Shown here one piece after another: positions 1 to 12,536 of a DNA stretch of 64,000 nucleotides. The DNA comes from Eutypa lata (taxonomy: Eukaryota; Ascomycota; Sordariomycetes; Xylariales; Diatrypaceae). Location: positions 4,898,001 to 4,962,000 of the forward strand of contig JAKULF010000004.1 of NCBI GenBank assembly GCA_022661535.1, written 5' to 3'. The position numbers and the translations under genes were made by a program. The stretch's first letter is position 1. Each line of letters opens with the position of its first letter. The notes beneath the pieces are model-generated. The model saw nothing but the letters and a program-made list of their open reading frames with translations, did not search any database and was not told the origin of the DNA.

Positions 1-161
1 AATGAAGCCACCAACGCCATACAGCAAGTCAAAAGCAGAGAGCCACCACCAGCCCTAATGTCGCTAATTAGGAAGATGAATACACTAATCCTTTAGCGTA
101 CTCTTACTTCACCATTCGGCAGGCGATTTCTGTCCCGTAGTTGTCGTTCAAAGGGCCCCGA

Positions 162-1411
162 CTAAGGCTCCAGATGCGACCACTCGGGGATGGCCTTGAT
201 CTGTACCCACATGTACTTTTCCAACTTGTTGGCCGACTTGGCATAAGGCGTCGTCTCGTTGTTGTACTTGCGACAGTTGTCGAAGATGAGCTTAGCGTCC
301 CTGGTAAAGTCTTCCGGCGTCTGGTATTGGTCGGCCTCCAGCTTCTGCTCCATGGTGCTGAGGTCCATGGGCTCCTTGATGACGTCGTAGTAGTCGGCCA
401 CATCGTCCTTGTTGACGGGGTTGAGGAAAGGCCAGGCCGACTGGTGGTTCTGAAGGTCATTAAGTAGGTGTAGAAGCTGGTTATAGTTGGGGCCGTGCCG
501 TGGCTGGCGTGCTAACTCATCCATATCCGGAGACCAGCCAGATTCCCGGATCGCTTCGATGGTCAGTGGGTCGATGGATGACACGCCGCTCTTCCATTGT
601 CTGGGTGGTTGGTGGATAACGTGGGATTTCGAGAAGGCTCGTATCTTGGCTTGCACGCACTCTTTCTGCTTAAGAAGCATGCGACCCATCTCAAGATAGC
701 GGACGCGGGGCAGCATCGAGCACTGCATTATGGTGCCGCCTTCGTAATCCTTGATGTATCCCATCCACACGGACTTGGGCAGCGTGATCTCCTTGGTGAA
801 GCCCTGCTTCTTGAAATAGCCTATTGCGTAGTTGTCGGCGTAGGTCAGGAAGTGCATGACGTCGCTCGTGGCCTTGACGTAGTCCTTCAGATGCGACATG
901 AGGTGCGCGCCGTAACCCTTGACTTGCTGGTCGCTGCTAATGGCGCAGAAGACGATCTCGGCGAACTGGCGGCCCTTGAACGGTCGGTAGGTGATCCCCC
1001 CCACGACCTCGAGCGGCTTCTTCACGATCGCTATCGAGAGATGCGTTCGGTCGTAGACCAGTCTCGCTATGTAGTCCTTGGGCATCTTAGGCAACTGCTT
1101 CTGGAATATACATTTCAAGCCGGTGAGGATGATGAGGGATTCGCGCTTGTTGTCGTTGTTGACGACACGGAACTCTATCTCGCCGTTCCGTTCTTCTATA
1201 ACGGCGGGCTTCTCTGGGAAAGGGATTCGTTTGATAATAGGTTTCGTTTCGGCGTCGGCTGAGTCCTTGGCATGCTTGAATCTCTTACTAGCTTTTGGCG
1301 ACGAAGGCTCGTCGGTCGCCTTTCGCTTGCCATCTGTGATTCGGAGACATGTTAGAAGTGCTGTGGTGTCGCAAAGGAAATGGGAGGAGACCTACTCTCT
1401 TCTTTCACCAT
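162..1411 (-). CDS. GCN5: Histone acetyltransferase GCN5 (SAGA/ADA catalytic subunit)
   Basis: Acetylates histone H3 lysines as the catalytic subunit of SAGA/ADA coactivator complexes in the nucleus. Two exons give 395 aa: a 16-nt first coding exon (1411-1396), an intron at 1395-1334 (GTAGGT..ACAG) and exon 2 at 1333-162. The split codon is completed across the intron and yields MVKEENGKRK. A short basic, charged N-terminus is followed by the GNAT domain: FAEIVFCAI holds the expected general-base Glu (about residue 131), and QQVKGYG is the acetyl-CoA Q/RxxGxG loop (about 141-147). The C-terminal bromodomain (about 295-385) has the acetyl-lysine-binding Asn in CRKYNN (about 363). Length is close to other filamentous-fungal homologues and shorter than the roughly 440-aa yeast protein. 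It is divergent from OST5 across about 700 bp. No broken motif is seen; only the tiny first exon is inferred from splice consensus and frame. Confidence 0.97.
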
Positions 1412-2115
1412 CTTGGTTCACATCTAGCTACCATATATTACTTAGAATGCGACGCGATATGAATCTACCTAGGTAGAATGCGATGCAGCTAGATTTGTGC
1501 GACGTCGCAACAAGTTGAAGCGGCTGATTAATGATAAGCGATGATGTCGAACGGGGGAAGACGTGCAGGGGAAATGTGGGTGGCGTACGGCCAATTAGGT
1601 AAATCCAAGTCTCGATTTAGAAATTAGCTAACTTTATGCGGCTGAGAGGAGTTCCCCAGGCAGCCAGGCGCCAGGCTCTAGTTATATGTAGTTAGCTGCT
1701 CTTGCCATTGAGCTGAACGGGACCCCACCTGCTGCCCGTGCACGCTCAAAGAGAGGGATGTCGGCCTATCAATATTCCGTTGTTCCTGGATCCAGGTGAT
1801 CTCGCTCATCTCGCTCTGAGGTGGTCTTAGCTTAATTCGTACGTAAAGGCCAACTAACTTTGCCTGGGGTTTGTCAATCTGTGGGGCAATCGCAGCCGAA
1901 ACTGGAGCTCTCTTTGAGGTAACTGCCAGCTTTGCGATTTCGCGACATGTCAATTGGTTCTGACAACTTCTCTTGACTCCCGATATAGAGTTTACTGAAA
2001 CAACTCTCAATCTACACGATAAACACATTTTCAACACAACCTTCGACACGTACAATTCAAACTCAATCTAGCCATTCTTCCAATCATCGCATCCATCCAT
2101 CCATCATCACCTTAA
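1412..2115. promoter_or_regulatory. Divergent intergenic region between GCN5 and OST5
   Basis: These 704 bp separate two divergently transcribed genes and must hold both promoters and 5' UTRs. No coding exon fits here; open frames in it show no family resemblance. The last 60 bp before OST5 are CA-rich and lead-free of G, with CATCCATCCATC repeats, as is common in fungal 5' UTRs. No clear TATA box was identified. Confidence 0.5.
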
Positions 2116-2483
2116 ATGGATCCTTCAGTCAATGAGCTCTGGCAATCTCCCTCTGCCAGTCCATTTCTTCCTACCATTGGAAAGGGCAGCCAGTTTTTGG
2201 TTGGATTCGTTCTCCTTCTACTAGGCCTCACATTGACGGGTGCCTTTGCACTGAGTAAGCCCCTCGATGATATCACAATTTTAAGTTCATCATAGCTAAT
2301 ATGTAATTCTTACTATTAAGATCGATCTCTTATCACCCTTCCAGTGTTTGGAATCCCAGCTTCGTTGGCTATAGCGTACGAATCCTCTCAACCCTCCATA
2401 CACCTAGTATATCAGCCAGTTTCTAACATTACTTTAGGATCGGCACAGTATACATGTTCTGCGCGGTCGGGGTTTACGTCTAG
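2116..2483 (+). CDS. OST5: Oligosaccharyltransferase subunit OST5 (TMEM258 family)
   Basis: Small accessory subunit of the ER oligosaccharyltransferase complex that transfers N-glycans to nascent proteins. Three exons give 79 aa: 2116-2254, 2321-2375 and 2438-2483. Introns are 2255-2320 (GTAAGC..TTAAG) and 2376-2437 (GTACGA..TTTAG); both splice in frame. Two hydrophobic segments are visible, FLVGFVLLLLGLTLTGAFAL (about 27-46) and a second one from about residue 51 to the end, which finishes in VGVYV. This two-helix hairpin, the size and the C-terminal GVYV-like ending match OST5/TMEM258. No uninterrupted frame covers it, so it is easily missed. RAD1 starts only 145 bp downstream on the same strand, so the OST5 3' UTR and RAD1 promoter must overlap closely. 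Confidence 0.92.
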
Positions 2484-2627
2484 AGGAAGAGAGATACCCC
2501 CAAAAGCGCCGCCCTGTATTATAGGTGAATTGAGGCGTACAGAAAACACTATACGGATTGCTACCACCATCGTTTGATTTTGACTGTGATTAAAGACTGT
2601 TGTACTTCCAAGTGCATTTGACACGCC

Positions 2628-3672
2628 ATGGCTACGACTGTGGGTTCCGCGCCGCCTCAGCAGCCGCTCTTCCGAGCGGTAGCAAGTTCAACTCGACAGA
2701 TACACCAAATTTTGAAATGTATCAGTTTCACTACCAAGGTCCACGTTCATATTACCCAAGACGGAATTCGATTTGCTGCCGATTACTCTCGTTCTATGCA
2801 GGGTAGGTTTACTAGTGTTGTGTTTGAGGTAGTCCGAGAATCCAACTAACCCTATGTCAGGGGTCGCCTTCCTAGATCGAGCTCTTTTTACGACATACAC
2901 ACTAGATGTACCAGGGGACGAGGCAGAGAAAAATACTGTGTCACGATTTCAAATAAATCTCTCGGCTCTTCTAGAGGCGCTACAATTGTTCGGAGCTACC
3001 GAAGTCGCGGCGCGAGCTGCCAAGGCGGATGCAGAATCTTATCGCAGCAACCTCCGCAATTACCGTCCTGATGCGTTCAGTCACCAGACTCTGGGCATGC
3101 CTGGAACGTGCTGCCTTTTGTACGAAGAGGACGGCTCTCCACTTAGCGTCATCCTAGAAGAAAATGATGTGAAGACACGGTGTAATATGACTACCTACTC
3201 CCCTGAATCTCCGGACGACATTCCTTTCGACCGTGACGACCTTGCCTTCAAGATCATCATGCAAGGAAGGTGGCTTCTAGATAGCCTCTCCGAACTGGCT
3301 CCGATGGCTCCACCGCGTGTCACGATCCAAGCCACCCCCAATGCACCATATCTCAGCTTCACTAGTAGTGGTCCGCTCGGAGGTGCTAGCGTTGATTTCT
3401 CGAACGGGCGTGAGCTTCTCCAGACGTTCTTCGTCCGTGAGCGATGGTCCCAGATCTTCAGGTTCGATTTGATCAAGTCCGCGAGCGAGGCCATGCGAAT
3501 AGCCAGTAAGGTTAGCTTTCGTGGTGATGGCCAGGGTGTTCTGAGCTTGCAGTTGATGGTGGGCGTCGAAGGCGGTGCCATGAGTTTCCTTGATTTCCGT
3601 TTCGTACCTTATGTCACACAGGAGCATGAGGAGGAGTCTGAGGACGAAGATCTGTGGGGTACCAGATCATAA
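2628..3672 (+). CDS. RAD1: DNA damage checkpoint clamp subunit Rad1 (9-1-1 complex)
   Basis: Forms, with Rad9 and Hus1, the PCNA-like clamp loaded at damaged DNA to activate the ATR-type checkpoint kinase. Two exons give 328 aa: 2628-2802 and 2861-3672, with an intron at 2803-2860 (GTAGGT..GTCAG). Joined, they read SRSMQ-GVAFLDRALF without a frame change. The N-terminal part has the Rad1 pattern of a first sliding-clamp fold (HQILKCISF, VHITQDGIRFA) and the later FKIIMQGRWLLDSLSEL and SVDFSNGRELLQTF segments correspond to the second. It ends in an acidic EEESEDED tail. Length is typical of the family (about 280-330 aa). ATG at 2628 is the first in frame. The name follows S. pombe/human Rad1; the S. 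cerevisiae equivalent is Rad17. Confidence 0.95.
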
Positions 3673-4235
3673 TGAACTGTAGTTAGGCAATCGCTTCGGT
3701 TTATTTCTATGATAAAGGCAGCTCGTCATAATAGCAGTGTTTGCTGTTCTCGCCGTTATAACCTCTGCATTAAGCCATGCTCACCTCTTGGGTCGTGAAA
3801 TCCATAGAGCTATCATCATACTAAATTGTAAATTCTCTATTACAATCCATGACAAAAGCTTGTATTCTCACAACTACAGAACTAGGAGCGTTGAAGGGAC
3901 TTGGTAATATATATGCTCCACACAGCTTTAGGTGCTCTTTCTTACTCATTCGACGCCTATCCTCTGTGGTCTTCAATCCACGACCTTGGTAACGACGACA
4001 GAGGCTTCTCCAAGCTAGACACATAAATCCACATGCACGGACGACAACAGAATGCGAAGTACGTGGGTATTAATATGGACGTGCTGCCAACATATGTGTA
4101 CAAGCACAACATTACATTTTCTTCTTCTTGCTGAGTTCTAATTAAGTCCACAACGTATTAGTTCATTAGGCCTAGAAACGGACCCGAACGTCATTGCTGA
4201 ATGAATGGGCGCCAGTAGAAGGCATAGAGATGTTG

Positions 4236-4237
<2 letters not shown>

Positions 4238-4268
<31 letters not shown>
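4238..4268. repeat. CA dinucleotide microsatellite
   Basis: About 15 uninterrupted CA units, followed directly by a CT-rich run. It lies in intergenic DNA. Confidence 0.95.
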
Positions 4269-4271
<3 letters not shown>

Positions 4272-7200
4272 CTCTCTCTTTGAAGGGGTACCAGGTGATC
4301 GTGGAGTCAGGCGTATTCTGTCTGTAGCTGATATGTGCCCCCTGCCCGCCCCCTCTCCCTCCCCCAACTTTCCAACTATTCACTTCATGTGTAATGGGGG
4401 TTAAGAAGTACAGAAGTCTTGAATATCTCGCTACAGGCATTTCCACGCTCCATGGAACAAGAGAAGCTTGGGACTAGCCCTCTTAACTTGATGAATCCCA
4501 TCTGTCTATGCTAAGGGGTATATGGTGGGTTAGGTTGGATAGTTCCATCAACGTAGTATTGCGATCAGAAGCTTGAAGACTTTGTGTTTTTCAAAGTTGA
4601 TTTCTCGCGATGATGATCTCTATTTCCGATCCTCTTCATGGCAATATTGAATAGCCAATCAGCTAGATTCGGGGACCTACCTGATACCACTATAGATGCC
4701 CCAAGAATCCAAGTTGAACGCGCCGGTCCTAGGCAATCATGATCTTAGTTCGATCCCGCAATACTCTAGCATACCTATTGAGTCACCTCTACCTTTTGTC
4801 GGCTAGGAGCATCTCTTCTATGATATTTCATGTGTGTTAAAGAAGGCGAGGGAGCGTTCCAGGGGGCTCTTACGCCTGTCGCTTCTATCACGACGAGTCT
4901 TCTATCCCGCCTCAAAGATCTGTGGTATGCTATACTGCATGGGACCTGTATGGGGTGTATGTATCGAGAAAGAGCACTCTCGAGCTTACTTCATGAAGGC
5001 GCCTGGCTATATCACTGTGTGTCGAACTTATCTATACAGTTGGTTCTATGGATGTATCTTCTTTAGGGCGTTCTCCCCGTGTTAGCTAGGTAGCGCATAT
5101 ATAATAGTAGGATTTTGAAATCAGCTGATATATTGCTCAATATTCAAAATCTACAACACCGTATAAGAGGTTCGAATAGCATACTTAAAGGTGAATGAGC
5201 GTCAGCTTCTAGGCTGTTTGTACGTAGCGTTAACTCCTTCGATGCACCTTAACTGTAGTTCCCTTAGATACAGAAATTCGTATATCAGCATCTGCTAAGG
5301 TCGTTAAGAGAAGATCGACGCACTTGAAGTATACCCCCATAGATAAATAATATAGCTTACCGTAATATAATGACCATGGACTTAATCGGCTACATAGTAT
5401 ACAGTTGTATAGTGATCGTAAACGGTACACCGTACTTCAGCAACTAAAATAAGGGGCTAAATAACAAGAACTCTACCCCACTGCCATGTGTTTCTTCACA
5501 AGCACGCCATCATTTCATATAGTTAATCGTCTATGGCAGTCATGATAAATCATGTTGAATAATCAGATTAGCCGGACTTCGGTAATGAGATTGTACTATG
5601 CTGCTAGAGCTAGCAACTCAAAATCTTAGCATGCTATGCCAATAGAACCACATGCCGCGAGAGGTATGGAGCTTGAGGAATACATGAAGAAATCGGTATG
5701 GGGTGCTGGCCTCCCCCAGTACGGAGGTTCAAGAGAGCCACGGATCAAGTTCATCTTTGCCTCGAACTCTGAAGATATCTCTTTATCTCACTGGTTAGGC
5801 GTATTGAAACCCCCTCCGCGTAAAATGAGGATCCCTGTTTTCTTCCTTTCTGAGAATGAAAGCACGTAGATTCCGAAACGGTGTAAAGGGCTTGGCCTCA
5901 GTAAAAGCCATCGCCATGAGGGGGGCAGGGGGGATACGTCTCCACGTTGAATCGCTGACCCCTTTTTACCGCTTACCGAAATTTACATCGTGTGGACGAG
6001 GTAATGTGGATTCCTGTCTGTCTCATTTCTTCAAGTCTTGATGTTAGCTAAACATTCCTAATTCACAGACTGACAGAGTACTGGCTGAGTACTGAGAGTT
6101 GATTACGGACGGAGGTGAAAAAGACTTGGTTAGGTCTCTCTCATCGTTGACCTTAGACCAAATTTACACATTATGACCATCAGAATGTGTATAGGCCGGG
6201 CTGCTCAAGTTAGAGTGGCCCGTGGTTAACTAAGATAGGGGGTCATCATCTCCTCTACCACATAGACGCCATGCGGTTGAATGGGAAAGGGAAGTCAGGG
6301 GTACGGCATTCCCAGTTGCGTATGCCATGATTACCTCTTATCAAGTTCTCGAGGCCGATATAGATTCTAGAAGAAATACAATATGCTGCATCTTCACGAC
6401 TAGTCCGACTATGGTAGAAACCAGACGGAGCTCTTAGTCTGTGCGTGAAGATACGTCTAGTTTCTATCAGAGCCTGAAGGACATCACTGAAGTTGATGAG
6501 CTAATGGATTTCAAGCTAACTAACCTGCTAACTAGGGCTGCTAGGTAAACATAACACCTTCGTTCTCACCCGCCGTTGCGCCAAGGTTCGCTGTCTGGCC
6601 AACATTCATGGCCTGAAATGAGAGATGCAGTTGGAAGACGTAACAACCCCTTGGCTTATAGGCATATAGGGATGTAAAGATGATCACCGAGACTAGTCGA
6701 CATTCCTAACCATTTTGTCAGCGCCAACTCTTCGTGTAACTACCTCTAATTGATCCATATAACAACTACATAGCAAACACTGTACTTGTCACTGGGTATG
6801 GCATTGGTTGATTGTACATACATATGCAGCTATATACTTACCTTGCACACTAGTTTCACATTGAAGGAGCACAATCGGAACAATATTAGGTGGAAATGAA
6901 AGTTCGAGCCTCCCACCACTGCCACCTTGTCCTCGGCGTGGAAGGAATGTCTCGCATGTATCGTGCAAGGCGTCCAAGAGATGCGCAGATGCGATCCTCG
7001 CTTTCGCATCGCGCCATCTCATCCATACCACCACTGTCTTAATCTATGGCCAATCATATACACGTAGCTAACAATCGTATTTAGAGAGCACACCTCTTTT
7101 CCTCCTTTCTGCCTTGTCGTAACACTGTATTAATTAAGCAAAATGCTACACCACCGGTACCTTTTTTTTAATAAAAAAAAATCTCTATTGTCTAATTGCG

Positions 7201-10200
7201 CCGTATGTATTAGCCGTGTATGCAACGAGGCGTGAGGCTTGCTTCCTTGGGGATCGCGAACAAGCGCCATCGTTTGCGCCCCCCCTCCCCCTCTCTTTGC
7301 CCTGCATGGAAACACATGTTGTAGTTATGCCAGATCATGCATGCCATCTAGTTAGTTAATCGATCGCTGACTGCCTATGCGATGCACGCATCGTAAATGC
7401 ATAATTATGAGAGCAACAAAAGCACTCTGATGATTAAGTTATCTCATGGCGCTCTCACTTCGTTTGCTGGGAAGAAGGTTTGCGAGAATGGGAGCCTTCA
7501 AGGAACTTTGCGCGTATGACATCACTTTTTGTTCCCAACGTGAGGCGCAGCTTTTGGCTGTGAGGTAAGCGAGGTCTAACTACCTAAGCTACGGGGATTG
7601 CCAGAGCAGTTTAATAATGTGGCCGGTTAATCGGTCCTCTCAGGTGCGTTAAAACTAGAGCTGAGCGGCCTTCGAGGAGAATCTTTCGTTGTTATTGGCT
7701 AGGTAGACAAGGAATAATTAATATCATTAGCAGAGTGCATATAAGCCTGACGTTGTATTACTTCAGCCTTAATGTTGATCACCGGCACTTCCATCACGCT
7801 GCTCAGTCCAATCGATGAATGTATGGTATGTATTGGTATTCATATTGACGATTGCTTGGTTGAGTTGCGTAATTAAGACTATCATCCATTTTAACTCCAT
7901 ACCTTAGGCGGAGGTAACGGGACAATGGACCCGGAGGAGTGCGTAAGTCCCACGTAGTTCCAGATTACCTACGTAGTTATAGATAATATAGGTAAATAGA
8001 AAATGCAAGTCTCCATGTAAGCCGGGCCCTAGTTAGACTCTCTCTGTATTTTTATTCATAGCTGTTGTTAGTTTACGTATAACTAGGATGCCGAGGGGCT
8101 CAACATGAACATCTATTCTGGCTTGGAAAGATTCCCAGTTTAGAGGAACCAACCCTGTCCAAATTTCTTGCCGGGCAATCCAATTATAGCTACAACCCGC
8201 CTAGGGCATCCTCGTCAACCCCACAGCTAACTAACCCACGGCAGTGAATGATCTTGCAATCGGGTCGATCATTGAAAGAAAAGCCCTCGAGCTCAGCTCG
8301 CAGACTGACTCGAGCGCTAGCCCTACCTAGCCCGAGTCCCGACGGCTGTTTGTTGATCATCTCCGCCTTTGGGGGGGGGCCCGGAAAAGTCAGCGCTCGC
8401 TCAGCCACAAGCTGTTCTTTAATTATGTATTTCAAATAAAATGCAGCGAGTAGTTAATTCGTACTAGTTATGGAAAGAAGAAAAATAAATAAAGTACTGA
8501 TTCAATTCATTGCGTCGGCTAACCGACCACCGAACACCCCCGCCCGTATGTACACTCAGGTGGTCAAAAAGGGTATCATGGGGCGAGAAGCGCAGATATT
8601 AGCGAGTCTTGTACTACGTACATACATAGGTACATACATACCTAGGTAATCATCCTTTTTATCTTTTCATGGGCAAGGCTGATTAGCCGCGACTGCGACG
8701 ACATCGTGGCGAGGTTAGGGTAGACCTTCTGCGGCCCAGCTGGCGTTTATTTTTCTTTGGCGGAAGCAATTTCAGCCCACCTACTTTTGTCTTGGCTTAC
8801 GTGTCTGGCCTCTGATTGCACAATACGCGATTTTCACGTAGGTATTGCAAGAAGCCTAGGAGCGCTCTCTCTTTTTTTTCCTGCTTTGCTTTGTTTTTAC
8901 TGAGTGGCTAAGTACAGAGCACAAGAGTAACGGAGAACGAAACAAAAGACCGGAGACGTCGTCGGTCGCGATTCGGAAGGTGAGGGGCTTCAGCCTTTTT
9001 CCCCACGACATTACTGTAACGGATACGCGTACCTAACCAGGTAAGTTTCACAGCCTCTCGGTCGGGAGACGATGGTCCAGACTCTTTATACCTATGATCC
9101 GAAGAGGATATCCTACGCTGAGTCGGGACTTATAGTTGACATTGGTGCTACTCTACGCTGAGGGTCTATCCGTGCAGAGCCCGATGCCTAGGTAGTCTGG
9201 TAGTTCACAGGCGCCGAAACACGCTTTCAAACTGTGGGGTGACATCGTCATATGCAAGTATACCGTATCGATGCAGGGCGGTTTCCTCTTCAACATACCT
9301 CAGACATGGCTTACGCACTCGTCCGGGTCATTTAACGAAAAAGTGTGATTGATTGCCGTGCCGTGCCAGTCGGACATTGTCGCAACACAACCCACCAGTC
9401 CTACTGTTACCCACCACTACCATCATTGTTTTCTCTCTATCACTTTTAGGTAAAAACAGAGCAGGCTGTCGCATATAGAAGAAGAGGAATGAATTGAGAT
9501 GAGGTCTAGACTGTTGCACGACGCGTATGTGTGTATGTTATGTGATGTTTAATGGGTTGATCTTTGTGATCGATTCCCTTGGAATGTCTAATCTTGGAAA
9601 AGAAGCCATTTTCGTGTTCAGGAATCTCTTCTTTGGGTTCGTAACCAACCCAAAGATAGGAAAACAGGTAACAAGCATTTGTTATCAGACATGTTATGTT
9701 GAGGAAAGAGTCGCAAATAATAGTAAGTGGTGGTGGCTGAGGGGTTGATCCACGAAAACGGGGGTTACGTAGACGGCCCCTTTGGACATGCCAAGTGAAG
9801 CAAGGGTTATAGGAGGCATGTACTTAACGAAACTACGGGTAGTGTATCTATTCTCATCTATCCACGTGCTTTTGCCGAAGAACTAACGTTAGCACAAAAC
9901 TGGAAATCCCAATCCGATTTCACCGTATGGGCGGAAACGAGCACGTTTACACGTTATAGTATACACGCTGCCGGTTTAAGGAATGTTTGCTTTTGAGTTA
10001 ACTATATCAATCCGCTGACAACCCTAGGTTGGCTTAGCACTTGGGGACCATTCGGTTCATTCTACGATTTTGGGACGACGCATATAATAATTCTGTAGAT
10101 CCTTCTACAATGGGATTTGACTTTCCAGGTTTAAATGCTACCAAGGCATCAATAGTTTGGGAGTATTGATAGCTACCTAGATGTATGGAAGTGTCGGTTT

Positions 10201-11390
10201 GCTTCCTATGTACTTACTAACTAATAGAAGCCCATTTCCGTTTTAAGAAGGGCCCAGGATACCGACCAGGGTATTTGAGACAGGCCCTATCCTGGCAACA
10301 CATCGGTACCTCATAATTGCCTCAGCTCAACCCGAATGTACATACTCCTGCTTACTTAGTTATTGCCTGCCCTCCTCTATTCAATTGTGTATCAATGCCA
10401 TGTCACGGGGAGGGCTTGCACTAACCTATGGGCCGGGCCCTTTGGAATAGCACGTAGGCAGTAGGCACCTGTTGCCGTGAGGGCGAATAAAAATGTAAGC
10501 CGTTATTGAGCAGTTGGGGGCTAACGTTAGTGTTTGCACTGCCATACGGAGTCGGCTGTTGCTTATGTGCAAATGCCGGTCTGCCCGCCCGTCCCGTCGT
10601 TCACATTCCAAAGGACTCGCGTTAGTGTTTCCAGTGAGGTCCCTTTGAGTGGGTGAGTGAGTGTATTCCCTGAAGTTACGTATGTATGTAATTCCCTGCT
10701 TATAACTATACATGATAGAAAAGAAGCGAACACTCGAATGATTCCATTTTTTCTTGGATAACTAGGCACCGCTAGAGAGAGGTCGGTCTTACTCAAGCTG
10801 CCTGGGCTGCGCAGGACTTTCGACGCTATGTATATTAAATCGTGAGAGATCGTCAGTCACAGCCTCCAGCCACCTGGCGTATTAAGTAGGTGTGTATTTA
10901 GGGCGAACATATTTGGAGTGAACACCCGACCATTGCGGCAGTTTAATCCACTTCCCGCCAACTTGGCTGGCGTTATCAACGTCCTAGGCTGGTTAGGGGT
11001 CCCTGAGCCGATCCATGGTGGGCTTAGTAGGCATTTTAGTGCAAGCACGCTAGTTCATGGTGTCAACGGTCCCGGGTCCCTCAGCTCAAGCCTCACGGGG
11101 GAGGACAAGTTGTCAATTGGCAATTCCCCCAATTCCCCCATGCAGAGAAAGAGAGACCCGTTCTCGTCCTTCGTCAAACAAACCTGTCCGGTTCCGCATT
11201 GGCCCTCGGTGTATTCTACGGCCGACGTTTACACTGCACTACGCTACACTAATATCTATCTTGGTAGGTCCCTATTAACAAAACACTGGAGATGTTTGCT
11301 GGGGGCAGTTCCGATTTGAGGGGTCATCCTATCATCCTACGTTACTTGCCCTACAATACCTCCTACTAAACCTATCCAAAGTCGATAAGA

Positions 11391-11412
11391 CCACCACCAC
11401 CACCACCACCAC
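11391..11412. repeat. CCA trinucleotide microsatellite
   Basis: About seven perfect CCA/ACC units in gene-free DNA, followed by an ATT-rich stretch. Confidence 0.9.
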
Positions 11413-12536
11413 TATTATTACCTACTAGTTAATGTTGTACCTATTTATTAGTATCATTATCCTATGCCCGCCATTCGTTCTCCCTCAGCATTTCCGTCCA
11501 AGGTCCGTCCGTCCGACTTCGAAGCTATCTGCTTGCCCGTATTGTGCTTAGTCGTGATAATCAGAGCTGACCGTTGTTTAAGAGCTACTCCACCACCTAT
11601 GAACTAACTATAATCCCACTCAGCCACTTTCGATGCTGAGTGGTGGTAAGCCTCAAATCAGAGTACAGTATGTAGGATAGAACTAGCCATTTCACGAGTA
11701 ATTAAACGAGGAGAATGAATATGATGATGACGACTACAATGACCAACAATGCTTGTTGGCACCGACTACCATGGTCTTCGGCCTTCGAGTCCATCCCATA
11801 GGAAGGGATATCATGATCCAACCTATTTTAACTGCGTGCTTCCTTTCTTCAGTAACCTGTTGGTCTAATTAGTCGTGTTTTATAGCCCCTCGTGGCTTGC
11901 GGCGTCCTTTGTTATCCTTCTCAGCGTGTTGGTGCTAGTAACTACTTACACTTACTTACCTAAAGTTGGTCCAATATTAGGTGAGAGACATGTGCTAATA
12001 ATTCCCATTTCCCCCAATTCCATAGCAGCATCGTACCTATGCGGCCTAAAAGAGAGTGGGAGGTACGTATTCGACAGGGACCGGGGCTTGATGATGACAA
12101 CCCTGGAATCCAGGTCGATCTTCTTGCTGCAGCTCATCGTATGAGCCAATGGATAATGACATCGATCGAACAGGGACCCCCTGGCCTGCCCCCCAGCTTA
12201 CTAGTATATGCCTGGTAGTATTATATGCCTTTCTGAGCAGCCCGCCCACCCTTCAATAGAGCTGCATTCGCACATTTGTCTAAGCTGCTGCCTCGCCCTT
12301 CTACTTGCTTGTGTTCCCTTACTCCCTACATACAATTATTCTATACTTCTTCAAGAGTGAAGAGAAACCGTAACAGCCTATTGATCGTTACGTTCGTTCG
12401 TCAGCTAGAATCCCTTTGTGTTACATTATTGCTAGATCTAATCCAGTCTCATGCGACGATAAATGCCTGTATCGCCCCTCGCGCGGTCGCAGCCAGTTTG
12501 TCTGCCTCTCCCTTGCATCTTAGATCGACTATCATC

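Larger units (their letters stand above)
3673..12536. other. Gene-poor intergenic region (8.9 kb)
   Basis: No coding region can be supported here. Open frames are short, carry no recognisable family motif and give low-complexity or implausible proteins. The region contains a CA microsatellite near 4238-4268, a CCA/ACC tract at 11391-11412, homopolymer runs (A/T near 7170-7185, G near 8370) and many TAGGTA/TACCTA words, e.g. 8615-8650. No tRNA, 5S rRNA, LTR or terminal inverted repeat was recognised. It could hold non-coding RNAs, old decayed repeats or a gene too divergent to see. Confidence 0.6.

Noticed and set aside
4238..4268. CA repeat as a Z-DNA or regulatory element
   Set aside because: Microsatellites are common in this type of intergenic DNA, and no gene is close enough to support a regulatory role.
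5165..5185. GGTTCGAATAGC resembling a tRNA box B
   Set aside because: No matching T-stem, acceptor stem or box A within range.
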